Below, one piece after another: positions 8,501-16,332 of a DNA stretch of 64,000 nt. A program made the translations under genes and the position numbers. The stretch lies in assembly GCF_005222485.1 (NCBI RefSeq), contig NZ_CP029078.1:5173501-5237500 (forward strand), given 5' to 3'. Under the pieces are notes generated by a model. The model made no database searches. It was not told where the DNA came from and saw only the letters and a program-made list of their open reading frames with translations. Positions within the stretch are counted from its first letter, which is position 1. Every line of letters begins with the position of its first letter. The DNA is from Streptomyces griseoviridis (GTDB lineage Bacteria > Actinomycetota > Actinomycetes > Streptomycetales > Streptomycetaceae).

Positions 8501-10153
8501 GCGCGCAAGACACCGAGCGGCGCGGTCACACAGTGGGCGTACGAGCCTGACCAACGCGCACTGGTGCAGCAGGTCGGACAGCAGTCGGTCACTTACCGGT
8601 ACGACATCGCGGGCCGTGAGGTGGAGCGGGTGCTCGGAGACGCCGCGCGCCTGACTCAGGAGTGGGATGCCGAACGGCTGAGCACGAGACAGCGAGTGGT
8701 GACGGCGACTGGCGACGTCAGGCAGCGGGCCTACCGGCACCGGTCCGACGGAGCCCTCACGTCGGTGACGGACTCCCTTCTGGGCGAGCGCACGTTCGCC
8801 TTCGACCGGGCCGGAAGAATCACGAGCGCACGGGGAGGGGAGGGTTGGGATGAGTCCTACGAGTACGACATCCTCGGGAATCTCACCGATTTCAGAACCG
8901 ACGCCCCGGTGCGCGATCCGGAGGCCGGTCCCGGCGACCGCGTCTACTCCGGGTCCCTGCTCAGGCGGGCCGGCCGAACCCACTACCGCCACGACGATCA
9001 GGGACGCGTGGTCCAGCGGACCACTCGGCTGTTGTCGGGCGGCAGACACGAGTGGCACTACCTGTGGAACGCCGAGGACCAGCTCACAGGCGTACTGACC
9101 CCGGACGGAGAACGCTGGCGCTACCTCTACGACCCGATCGGCCGACGAGTGGCGAAGCAACTGCTTGCGGACAGCGCGGAATCCGTCACCGAGCAGGTGG
9201 ACTTTTTCTGGGACGGCGACCAACTCGCCGAACAGACAGACGGGACCGTCAGCGTCACCTGGGACTGGACCGACGGCCCCACACCGGTCGGTCAGCGCGT
9301 CAGGTCGAGTGGTCCGATTGGTCGGGACGCCCCGCAGGCGGAGATCGACGAGCAGTTCTACGCCATTGTCACGGACCTTCTCGGTACGCCGACAGAACTG
9401 GTCGACACGGAAGGTGCCGTCGCCTGGACGCGATCGTCCACGCTCTGGGGGGTGCCCGTCGAGCAGAATGGCGATCGGCGGGTCGACTGTCCGCTCCGGT
9501 TTCCCGGGCAGTACTACGACGCGGAAACCGGCCTGCACTACAACCATCATCGCTACTACGAGCCTGGCACGGCGCGGTACCTCAGCCCTGATCCCCTCGG
9601 GCGAACCCCCGCGCCGAATCACCATGCGTACGTCAAGAACCCTCTCCAGTGGAAAGATCCGCTGGGGCTCAAGGCACCCTGCCTGGTCGACCTTTATCAT
9701 GGGACGCTGGGGCAGCATGCCGACAACATCCTTGCGAACGGCGTCGACATCAACGCTTCGACCCGCAAGATGGACTTCGGTCGAGGCGGATTCTATGTGA
9801 CCAACAATCCGCAACAGGCTCTGGACTGGTCGAAGAAGATGGTCAAACGGCACGGCGGAGTACCTGCTGTCATCCACTTCAAGGTGCCGAAGGCGGAGCT
9901 GGACAACCTGAGCAGCAAGATATTTGACGGTCCGGGCGACGAGGTGGCGGAATTTATTCGACATCATCGAAAGGGTGGTGCGATGCACAACTTCGAAAGG
10001 GTGGAAGGGCCGATGCTCTACAACCTCGACCCCTTCCTCAAGAAGGGTGCACCGCCAGATCTAGGCGGGCACCAAATCGCCCTCTTCGGCGATCGCGCAG
10101 CCGATTTGTTCAGTAATTCGATTCATCGACGAGTGGGGCCACCGACTTCATGA
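5531..10153 (+). CDS. RHS/YD-repeat polymorphic toxin with WxG-type N-terminus and DUF3990-like ADP-ribosyltransferase C-terminus
   Basis: 1540 residues from the ATG at 5531 (G-rich ribosome site just upstream; an open extension to 5468 looks non-coding). Domains: residues 1-110, a helical head with W59-A60-G61, resembling type VII secretion targeting regions; 110-235, Ala/Lys-rich coiled coil; about 242-286, hydrophobic membrane-like segments; from about 355 (CGDPIDMATGQM) an RHS head and many YD repeats to about 1300; RYLSPDPLG and then the boundary motif DPLGL at 1376-1380. Residues 1381-1540 form the toxin: LYHGT (H1390), DFGRGGFYVT (D1415-T1424) and AEFIRHHR match the pattern I know for DUF3990 ADP-ribosyltransferases. 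Its stop overlaps the next ATG, as usual for toxin-immunity pairs. The target of modification cannot be read from sequence. Confidence 0.88.
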   Translation: MAGHRPADWHVLDLDRDPTPGDPDRVRTLAKTLHDFADDVSDALKVVKGMADDDATLRWAGKSAAVFKDEFSGVPKNFKKLKKSYELCGDALAAYWPKLERAQALADRALVKARAAQNDLSSAKSRLASADSWVTRAGKEADKYKDDPTGAKSDGDKPDEAKVRAATRDVAHAKSAHTKAQSDVTDAQDALSAAKKMAEDARRMREDAAGEAKRKIDEASDAGIQNWSWWQDVGDWFEDNWDTIVTVCKVVVAVVGIVAMIIGGPILGVIVLVAALVVLADTLYKYSKGQASLWDVGFAALDCIPGMKGLTTLGGLAKGMKVLGKGGLKGMALGLRELGPRVKGLGRDMKSLFTCGDPIDMATGQMVMSITDVALPGVLPLVVERSHRTGVLTGGWFGTSWTSTLDQRLLVDRDGIRLVVADGMVLHYAALEPDERMRPVFGPDWGLEWDGSPESDIVVTQPESGTALRFGRIQGACDGELPLVGIQDRNGNRVDVHYTADGAPSELVHHGGYRVDVRTEGDRVTGLALASAPGRPTLLTYEYDESGRLAGVVDSSTVAQCYSYDDQHRITGWRSRIGDWYRYAYDDSGRCVRTGGDDGVLAYTYTYDEDARRTIATDSLGHSVTYVFNADLLPVRETDPLGHDVTRRWDDLGRLQALTDPLGRTTRFTYDAQGNVTYVVRPDGGVVATESDEFGRANKVTQPDGSVWESQYDSNGNQVAITDPLGAVTRFTYDACGGLTSVTDALGRCQRNLINDAAGLVVGVDDGRGARETFTRDAYGRITELVSVLGSVTRVGWTAEGQIAWRQLPNGTEERWRYDAEGNPREYSSSNGRRTTYENTHFDLCTLREDEDGTLERFAYDSELRLRSVTNATGQQWSYSYDGVGRLVSETDFNGRSQSYRYDAAGRLVERVNGADEVTRFRHDLLGNVVAMESGDATTTYEYDLLGRIVAARNAHVRLGREYDAVGRLLAESWNGQEIRSTYDIAGRRIARKTPSGAVTQWAYEPDQRALVQQVGQQSVTYRYDIAGREVERVLGDAARLTQEWDAERLSTRQRVVTATGDVRQRAYRHRSDGALTSVTDSLLGERTFAFDRAGRITSARGGEGWDESYEYDILGNLTDFRTDAPVRDPEAGPGDRVYSGSLLRRAGRTHYRHDDQGRVVQRTTRLLSGGRHEWHYLWNAEDQLTGVLTPDGERWRYLYDPIGRRVAKQLLADSAESVTEQVDFFWDGDQLAEQTDGTVSVTWDWTDGPTPVGQRVRSSGPIGRDAPQAEIDEQFYAIVTDLLGTPTELVDTEGAVAWTRSSTLWGVPVEQNGDRRVDCPLRFPGQYYDAETGLHYNHHRYYEPGTARYLSPDPLGRTPAPNHHAYVKNPLQWKDPLGLKAPCLVDLYHGTLGQHADNILANGVDINASTRKMDFGRGGFYVTNNPQQALDWSKKMVKRHGGVPAVIHFKVPKAELDNLSSKIFDGPGDEVAEFIRHHRKGGAMHNFERVEGPMLYNLDPFLKKGAPPDLGGHQIALFGDRAADLFSNSIHRRVGPPTS

Positions 10154-10479
10154 CCGAGGAATTCGCCGTACACCTCGACGGCGGCATGCTCGAATACTTC
10201 CGAGACATCGCACACGAGATGGTGGCCAGGTTCGGCATCTCGTACGCCGAGGCCGTCGCCAGGATCAACGAGCGGTACGAGGGCGCTGAGATTTCCCCCT
10301 ACCCGGACCTCATGTGCCACGAGTCCGCAGCTTTCTGGGCGTTCGGTCTGTACTACTTCCCCGACGCCTCTGGGCGTCTTCCCTCGGGTGACGAGGACGA
10401 CGACGAGGGGCTCGACATGTCCACCCTCCGGGTTCGTCCCGCCCCTCCCGGGGGCTCGCGGTTCTGGCCCCGCGGATAG
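10150..10479 (+). CDS. Candidate immunity protein for the RHS toxin
   Basis: 109-residue acidic protein whose ATG overlaps the toxin stop (ATGA). The first 60 residues look helical (LEYFRDIAHEMVARFGISYA, then AVARINERYEG), followed by PYPDLMCHESAAFWAFGLYY and a disordered acidic and proline-rich tail. I do not recognise a named immunity family. The role is inferred from position: in polymorphic toxin loci the gene directly after the toxin C-terminus encodes the cognate inhibitor. It has no signal peptide, so it would act in the cytoplasm, where an ADP-ribosyltransferase toxin would act. An alternative is an unrelated small regulator. Confidence 0.6.
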   Translation: MTEEFAVHLDGGMLEYFRDIAHEMVARFGISYAEAVARINERYEGAEISPYPDLMCHESAAFWAFGLYYFPDASGRLPSGDEDDDEGLDMSTLRVRPAPPGGSRFWPRG

Positions 10480-10607
10480 GGGCCGACCGGGGCGGTCGAG
10501 CGCCGACCCTGACTTCCCTCAACCGCGCAAACCCCCGTCCATAAGATCTCGGTAAGCTCGACAAGCCCCCTCCCGACGCCCCCACCACAGGACCCAGGAC
10601 CCCCGCC

Positions 10608-13547
10608 ATGCCGCGACGCCGCACTTCCAGCTCGTCAAGCTCCACGGCTCCGCGGAACCGGACGCCGCAACCCGTGCGTATCCAGCGGCGTACCTTCGGG
10701 GACGTCGTCAAGGCGGGGCTCGCCTTGGTCGCGTTGCTCGTGCTCGTCGTCGGGGTGCCCGGGGCGCTCGCCGTGTTCATCGGGTGGCCGCTGCCGCACG
10801 AGGTGCCGAGCCTGCAGTGGCTCCAGAGCGAGATCACCGTCTCGACGTTTCTGAACATCCTGACGGTCGTCGTCTGGCTGGCCTGGGCGCAGTTCACCGC
10901 CTGTGTGCTCGTCGAGGTGAAGGCCGCGCTCTCCGGCGTCGGCGTTCCCGGGCGGGTGCCGGGCGCCGGTCCCAGCCAACTGCTCGCCCGGCAGCTCGTC
11001 GCCGCGCTGCTGCTGGTCGGCGCCACCGCCGCCAGCCTCACCCCCGGGCTCTCGCAGCTCGGGCACGGCATGGAGGGCAACCAGAAGCCCGCGGTCGCCG
11101 CCGCCCAGCAGACCCCCGGCCTCTTCGCCCAGCAGCAGGAGCAGGCCGCCGACAGCGCCGCCGCCCTCGCCGCCCAGGCATCCCAGGCCGCCGCGCACGC
11201 CGACGCCAAGCAGCACGGCGACACGAAGTACTACCGCATCCAGCCGCCCGAGGGCCGCCACCACGACTCCCTCTGGGAGATAGCCCAACGCCACCTCGGC
11301 GACGGACGCCGGTACAAGGAGATCTACGAGCTGAACAAGGACCGGGTCCAGCCCGACGGCTCCAAGCTGTCCGAGGCCAGCCTGATCCGGCCCGGCTGGA
11401 TCATGGAGATGCCCGGCGACGCCCGCGGCGGCGACCTCGTCGAGGTGCCCGACACCGCGGCCCAGGTCTCCCCCGATCTCCAGCGGCAGCTCCACGACTA
11501 CGCCAAGACCGGCGACCAGGCCCACGGCAGCGCCCAGGGCGGAGCCGAGGGCGCCTCCGGCGGCGGCCAGGTCTCCGTGCCCCAGCAGCGCCCCGCCCCC
11601 GCCCCCGACCCCGGACACCAGCAGCGGGACGGCGGCGACGTCGCCTCCGACAGCGCGGACTCCTTCGGCCTCCCCGAGGCCCTCCTCACCGCGCCCCTCC
11701 TTGCCGCAGGACTCCTCGGCGCCCTCGGACGACGCCGCAGGCAGGCCCTTTGGCAGTCCGCGTACGGCGCTGTCGGCGGACGTCGCGGCATGCAACCGCC
11801 GACCCCCACCGGCGACGCCGCCGACGCGCAGGACGCCCTCCTCGTCGGCGCCGACCCCGAGGGCGTCCGCCTCCTCGACCGCTCCCTGCGCGGCCTCGCC
11901 ACCCAACTCGCCGCCGAATCAAGGGCCTTGCCCACCGTCTACGCGGCCTGGCTCACCGGCGGCGACCTGCACCTGCAACTCGCCCAGCCCGCCGGCAGAC
12001 CCCCGGCCCCCTGGCAGCTCGGCCAGGACCAGACGTTCTGGATGCTGGCCCGCGCCGACGGCGAACGGTACGAGGACGTCGACACCGCCGCCCCCTTCCC
12101 CGGCCTCGTCAGCCTCGGCACCCTGGACGACTCCCGGCTCCTGCTCAACCTCGAAGCCGTTCCCGGCATCGTCTCGTTGAGCGGCAGGGAAGCCGACCGG
12201 GCCGCCTTCTTCGCCTCCGTCGCCGCCGAACTCGCCACCAACGGCTGGTCCGACCGCATGACCATCACCCTCGTCGGCTTCGGCGAGAACCTCACCCCGC
12301 TCGCCCCCAGCCGCCTCCGCCACCTCGACGGCATCGACGACCTCATCGAGACGATGGAGGCCGAGACCCGCCAGCGCCGCGGCGCCCTCGGCGCGGCCGG
12401 CCACGACTCCGTCCTCACCGGCCGCACCGGGCCCGCCCAGCACACCCGTTGGGCCCCGCACCTGGTGCTGCTCGCCGCCCAGCCGTCCGCCGAGGACGCC
12501 GTCACCCTCGCCGAACTCGCCTCCGACGCCAGCCGACTCGGCATCGGCTACCTCGTCGGCACCGAGACCGGCGAACTCCCCGGCGCCTCCTGGGAGATGG
12601 AGGTCACCCCGGAAGGCCGGCTGCTCGCCCCGCTGCTCGGCCTCGAACTCGACGCCCAGCTCCTGCCGTTGCCCCAACAGCGCGCCGTCGTCGAGCTGTT
12701 CGTCGAGGCCGACCCCGAGCGCGACCCCCAAGGACCCGCACCCGCACCGCCGTTCCTCGTCGACATCAGCGAACAGGGACGGCCCGCGGTCTACGCGCGA
12801 CTGGTCGGACCGTACGAGATCATCGGACTCGACACCCCGGACGGCGACCGCAGCGCCCTGCTCCACGAGGCGCTCGCCCTGCTGCTCCTGCACCGCGAGG
12901 GCGTCCACCCCCGCGTGCTGTCCTCCGCGCTCTGGCCGCGCGGCGTCACCGACGACGTCCGCGACGCCCTCCTCGACCGGCTGCGCGTCTGGCTCGGCAC
13001 CGACCCGGACGGCACCCCCCGGCTCTCCGCCGACCCGACCGGACGGCTCGTGCTCGCCAAGTCCGTCGTCTCCGACCTCGACGTGCTGCGCTCGCTCTAC
13101 CACGAGGCCACTCAGGGCAAGGGCGTCGACAGCCGGGTGGTGCGCGGCCGGCTGCTCACCGACGCGCTGGTCCTGGTCCGCGGCCCGCTCCTCGCCGACC
13201 GGCCCGAAGGCCGCTACCGCTGGCTCACCCACGAGATCATCGACGCCCAACTCCCGCTGCTCGTGGCGGACATCGGACTCGCCCTGTCCGCGTTCCACCT
13301 GGAGAAGGACCGCGCGGAGAAGGCCATCGAGGCCCTCGGCGCGGCCCTGAACTCCGCACCGGGCGACGAACGCCTCTGGCACGAACTGCTGCGCGCCACC
13401 CACGCCACCGGCGACGACGACCGGCTGCGCGCCCTCGCCGCCGACCTCGTCGCGCGCGGCGGCGCCCGGGGCGTACCGCCCCGCACCGAGGCGCTCCTCG
13501 ACGAACTGCTCCCGTCCTGGCGCGGCGGCGCCACCGCGGCGGGATGA
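10608..13547 (+). CDS. Membrane LysM-domain protein with C-terminal BTAD-like helical domain
   Basis: 979 residues. Order: basic N-terminus; hydrophobic segments near 36-60, 80-105 and 128-147; an Ala/Gln-rich linker; a LysM domain at about 209-270 (YYRIQPPEGRHHDSLWEIAQ, then IYELNKDRVQPDG); a low-complexity linker; another hydrophobic segment near 366-380; a long Ala/Leu-rich middle; and from about 850 a bacterial transcriptional activator-like TPR region (VVSDLDVLRSLYHEATQ, EKAIEALGAALNSAPGDERL). No DNA-binding domain of the SARP type is evident. The ATG overlaps no upstream gene, but its stop overlaps the prepilin peptidase start. It probably belongs to the Tad locus as an envelope-linked structural or signalling component; exact function unknown. 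Confidence 0.75.
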   Translation: MPRRRTSSSSSSTAPRNRTPQPVRIQRRTFGDVVKAGLALVALLVLVVGVPGALAVFIGWPLPHEVPSLQWLQSEITVSTFLNILTVVVWLAWAQFTACVLVEVKAALSGVGVPGRVPGAGPSQLLARQLVAALLLVGATAASLTPGLSQLGHGMEGNQKPAVAAAQQTPGLFAQQQEQAADSAAALAAQASQAAAHADAKQHGDTKYYRIQPPEGRHHDSLWEIAQRHLGDGRRYKEIYELNKDRVQPDGSKLSEASLIRPGWIMEMPGDARGGDLVEVPDTAAQVSPDLQRQLHDYAKTGDQAHGSAQGGAEGASGGGQVSVPQQRPAPAPDPGHQQRDGGDVASDSADSFGLPEALLTAPLLAAGLLGALGRRRRQALWQSAYGAVGGRRGMQPPTPTGDAADAQDALLVGADPEGVRLLDRSLRGLATQLAAESRALPTVYAAWLTGGDLHLQLAQPAGRPPAPWQLGQDQTFWMLARADGERYEDVDTAAPFPGLVSLGTLDDSRLLLNLEAVPGIVSLSGREADRAAFFASVAAELATNGWSDRMTITLVGFGENLTPLAPSRLRHLDGIDDLIETMEAETRQRRGALGAAGHDSVLTGRTGPAQHTRWAPHLVLLAAQPSAEDAVTLAELASDASRLGIGYLVGTETGELPGASWEMEVTPEGRLLAPLLGLELDAQLLPLPQQRAVVELFVEADPERDPQGPAPAPPFLVDISEQGRPAVYARLVGPYEIIGLDTPDGDRSALLHEALALLLLHREGVHPRVLSSALWPRGVTDDVRDALLDRLRVWLGTDPDGTPRLSADPTGRLVLAKSVVSDLDVLRSLYHEATQGKGVDSRVVRGRLLTDALVLVRGPLLADRPEGRYRWLTHEIIDAQLPLLVADIGLALSAFHLEKDRAEKAIEALGAALNSAPGDERLWHELLRATHATGDDDRLRALAADLVARGGARGVPPRTEALLDELLPSWRGGATAAG

Positions 13548-14554
13548 GCACCGGCCTGCTGATCGCCGTCGCCGCCCTCTGGGGCGCGACGGCGGGCGCG
13601 CTCCTGCCCCGCGCGGCCTACCGCTTCTCCGCCCCGACCGGCGAACCCTGGCACGACACCTGCCCCGAGGGACACCCCGTGCGGGGATGGGTGGGGCGTG
13701 CGGGGTGCGCACGGTGCGCCCGGAGTGGGCAGGGCGCCCGGAGTGGGCGGTGCGCCCGGAGTGAGCGGGGCGCGCCTGCCGAGGGGAGCGCGCCGGCCGC
13801 GGAGCGCGCTCCCGCTGAGGGGAGCGCTCCTGTTGCTGGGGGTGCGCCCGCCGCGCCCGTCCCGGGGAGCGCCGGACGCTCCCACCGCGCGGAAGCCGGC
13901 AGCCCCACCGGCACCAGCGACCACACCGAAGCCACCAGCCACACCGCCCCCGGCCACGTCCCTCCCGGCGAGCCCGCCCCCAACCACCCCAGCCCGGCCC
14001 CCGGCCCCTCCCCCCACCCCCACCCCCTCCCCCTCGCGCTCGTCACCGCTCTCCTCTGCGTCCTTCTCGCCGTCGCCACCGGGACCCGGCCCGAGCTGGG
14101 GGTCTGGCTGGTGCTCGCGCCCCTCGGGGTGCTGCTCACCGTCGTCGACCTCCGGGTGCAGCGGCTGCCCGACCCGCTGACGCTGCCCCTCGCCGGCGCC
14201 GCCCTCGCGCTCCTCGGCGGCGCCGCGCTGCTGCCCGAGCACGCGGGGGAGTGGCTCACCGCGCTGTACGGCGCCCTCGCCCTCGGCCTCGCCTTCTTCG
14301 TGCTGTTCCTCATCAACCCCGGCGGCATGGGCTTCGGCGACGTCAAGCTGGCGCTCGGCCTCGGCGCCGTCCTCGGCTGGTACGGCTGGCCGACCCTGAT
14401 GCTGGGCACCTTCGCCGCGTTCCTGCTCGGCGCGGTCTACGGCGTCGCCCTCGTCGTCACCCGGCGGGCCGGGCGCAAGACGGCGATCGCGTTCGGCCCC
14501 TTCCTGCTCGCCGGGGCCTTCCTCGCCCTGCTGACCGGCGCGTACACGGCCTGA
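13544..14554 (+). CDS. A24-family prepilin peptidase with large low-complexity insert
   Basis: 336-residue membrane aspartic protease that should cut the pilin and TadE-like precursors encoded at 1986-3150. The catalytic aspartates are visible: D202 in VVDLRVQRLPD and D266 in GMGFGDVKLALG (the GxGD motif). Membrane helices fill residues 162-336. After one N-terminal helix, residues 38-60 hold Cys residues (DTCPEG, GCARC) like remnants of the zinc-binding cytoplasmic domain of larger prepilin peptidases. Residues 70-160 are a repetitive Ala/Pro/Gly/Ser insert (GAPAEGSAP type repeats), unusual for the family. Coupled to the LysM/BTAD gene by an ATGA overlap. Confidence 0.88.
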   Translation: MSTGLLIAVAALWGATAGALLPRAAYRFSAPTGEPWHDTCPEGHPVRGWVGRAGCARCARSGQGARSGRCARSERGAPAEGSAPAAERAPAEGSAPVAGGAPAAPVPGSAGRSHRAEAGSPTGTSDHTEATSHTAPGHVPPGEPAPNHPSPAPGPSPHPHPLPLALVTALLCVLLAVATGTRPELGVWLVLAPLGVLLTVVDLRVQRLPDPLTLPLAGAALALLGGAALLPEHAGEWLTALYGALALGLAFFVLFLINPGGMGFGDVKLALGLGAVLGWYGWPTLMLGTFAAFLLGAVYGVALVVTRRAGRKTAIAFGPFLLAGAFLALLTGAYTA

Positions 14555-14627
14555 CGTCGGCGTCCGTGAGCCGCTGGCGTAGGCTGGCCTGGTCCGTCCA
14601 CACCCCTTGACGAAAGGGACGCTCCCG

Positions 14628-15827
14628 GTGACCGAGAAGGCCGACCTCCAGTCCGTTCTCGACCGTGCCGCCGCCGGTGGGCGGATCACTCCCGAGGAAG
14701 CGCTCGACCTCTACCGGGACGCCCCGCTGCACGCGCTGGGCGCCGCCGCCGACGCCGTTCGCCGCCGCATGTACGCGGGCACCGAGCACATCGCCACGTA
14801 CATCATCGAGCGGAACATCAACTACACGAACGTCTGCGTCACGGCGTGCAAGTTCTGCGCCTTCTACGCGGCCCCCAAGGACACCGCCAAGGGCTGGACC
14901 CGCGACCTCGACGACATCCTGCGCCGCTGCGCCGAGACCGTCGAGCTGGGCGGCACGCAGATCATGTTCCAGGGCGGGCACCACCCGGACTTCGGCGTCG
15001 AGTACTACGAGACGCACTTCAAGGCCATCAAGGACGCCTTCCCGCAGCTGGTGATCCACTCGCTGGGCGCGTCCGAGGTCGAGCACATGGCCCGGATCTC
15101 CAAGGTGTCGGTCGAGGAGGCCATCACCCGGATCCACCGGGCCGGCCTCGACTCCTTCGCCGGCGCCGGCGCTGAGCTGCTCCCCGAGCGCCCCCGCAGG
15201 GCCATCGCACCGCTCAAGGAGAGCGGCGAACGGTGGCTGGAGATCATGGAGACCGCGCACGGCCTGGGCGTCGAGTCGACGTCGACGATGCTGATGGGCA
15301 CCGGCGAGACCAACGCCGAGCGGATCGAGCACCTGCGGATGATCCGGGACGTCCAGGACCGCACGGGCGGCTTCCGCGCGTTCATCCCGTACACCTACCA
15401 GCCGGAGAACAACCACCTGAAGGGCCGCACCCAGGCGACCCTCTTCGAGTACCTGCGGATGATCGCCATCGCCCGCGTTTTCCTCGACAACGTCCAGCAC
15501 ATCCAGGGCTCCTGGCTCACCACCGGCAAGGAGGTCGGCCAACTCTCCCTGCACTACGGCGCGGACGACCTCGGCTCGATCATGCTGGAGGAGAACGTCG
15601 TCTCCTCGGCCGGTGCCAAGCACCGCTCCAACCGCCTCGAGATCATCGACCTGATCCGCCGGGCGGGCCGCGTCCCGGCACAACGCGCCACCACCTACGA
15701 GCACTTGGTCGTGCACGACGACCCGGCGAACGACCCGGTCGACGAGCGCGTGATGTCGCACATCTCGTCCACCGCCATCGCGGGAGGCACGGCCCACCCC
15801 GAGTTGAAGCTCCTCAGCTCCAACTGA
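14628..15827 (+). CDS. mqnC: Cyclic dehypoxanthinyl futalosine synthase (radical SAM)
   Basis: 399-residue radical SAM enzyme of the futalosine route to menaquinone; it cyclises dehypoxanthine futalosine. The radical SAM cluster motif is C70-x3-C74-x2-C77 (CVTACKFCAF). The rest (GGTQIMFQGGHHPD, ELLPERPRRAIAPLKES, TYQPENNHLKG, GSWLTTGKEVGQLSLHYGAD) is typical of MqnC rather than MqnE. I use the GTG at 14628, with GAAAGGGA eight bases upstream; a TTG at 14607 in frame has none. The next gene starts four bases after the stop. Menaquinone is the electron acceptor for the complex I encoded downstream. Confidence 0.95.
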   Translation: MTEKADLQSVLDRAAAGGRITPEEALDLYRDAPLHALGAAADAVRRRMYAGTEHIATYIIERNINYTNVCVTACKFCAFYAAPKDTAKGWTRDLDDILRRCAETVELGGTQIMFQGGHHPDFGVEYYETHFKAIKDAFPQLVIHSLGASEVEHMARISKVSVEEAITRIHRAGLDSFAGAGAELLPERPRRAIAPLKESGERWLEIMETAHGLGVESTSTMLMGTGETNAERIEHLRMIRDVQDRTGGFRAFIPYTYQPENNHLKGRTQATLFEYLRMIAIARVFLDNVQHIQGSWLTTGKEVGQLSLHYGADDLGSIMLEENVVSSAGAKHRSNRLEIIDLIRRAGRVPAQRATTYEHLVVHDDPANDPVDERVMSHISSTAIAGGTAHPELKLLSSN

Positions 15828-15831
15828 GGCT

Positions 15832-16281
15832 GTGGTGCGGACGATTCACGCGGCCCCGGTTGTCCGCCGCACCTGGGACGCCGAGCCCGTCGAGGGCGAC
15901 GCCGTGGTGGTGACGGGCGCGCTGATCGAGGCCGTCGGCCCGCTCACGCTGCTCACCGAGCGGTTCCCTGACGCGCGGGTGCGCCGCTGGCCGGGCGTCC
16001 TCGGCCCGGCCCGCCTCCACGAGGGCCCGCTGCCGCCCGCGCCGAGCCCCCGCGAACGCGTCCACGCGCTGCTGAAGTCGGGCGCGGTGGCCGTCCTGGG
16101 CGAGCACCTCGACTCACCCGAACTGCGGGCCGCGGCCGACCGCAACGACCTCGTCGTCCTGGCCGGTGCCAGGACACCCGCGCTCACCGCGACGGGCCGC
16201 GCCGATCTCGCCGCCTTCGACGAGAGCGGCACCTGCGTGGCCACCGTGTGCGCCGGCCGACTGGTGTTCCGCCGCCGCTGA
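15832..16281 (+). CDS. Small amidohydrolase-like (imidazolonepropionase-like composite domain) protein
   Basis: 149 residues, beginning four bases after mqnC, so probably cotranscribed. It resembles the N-terminal composite-domain part of amidohydrolases (VVTGALIEAVGPLTLLTERF, then RVRRWPGVLGPARLHEGPL) and ends with GTCVATVCAGRLVFRRR, like the outer strands of that domain. The metal-binding barrel of a full amidohydrolase is missing, including the HxH motif, so it is unlikely to be a working deaminase. Whether it helps the futalosine pathway, where an aminofutalosine deaminase exists in some bacteria, is only suggested by position. Confidence 0.65.
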   Translation: MVRTIHAAPVVRRTWDAEPVEGDAVVVTGALIEAVGPLTLLTERFPDARVRRWPGVLGPARLHEGPLPPAPSPRERVHALLKSGAVAVLGEHLDSPELRAAADRNDLVVLAGARTPALTATGRADLAAFDESGTCVATVCAGRLVFRRR

Positions 16282-16332
16282 GAGCGCCGGCCGACGACGG
16301 AAGACGAAGGACGGCCCACCCCCCGACCGAGG

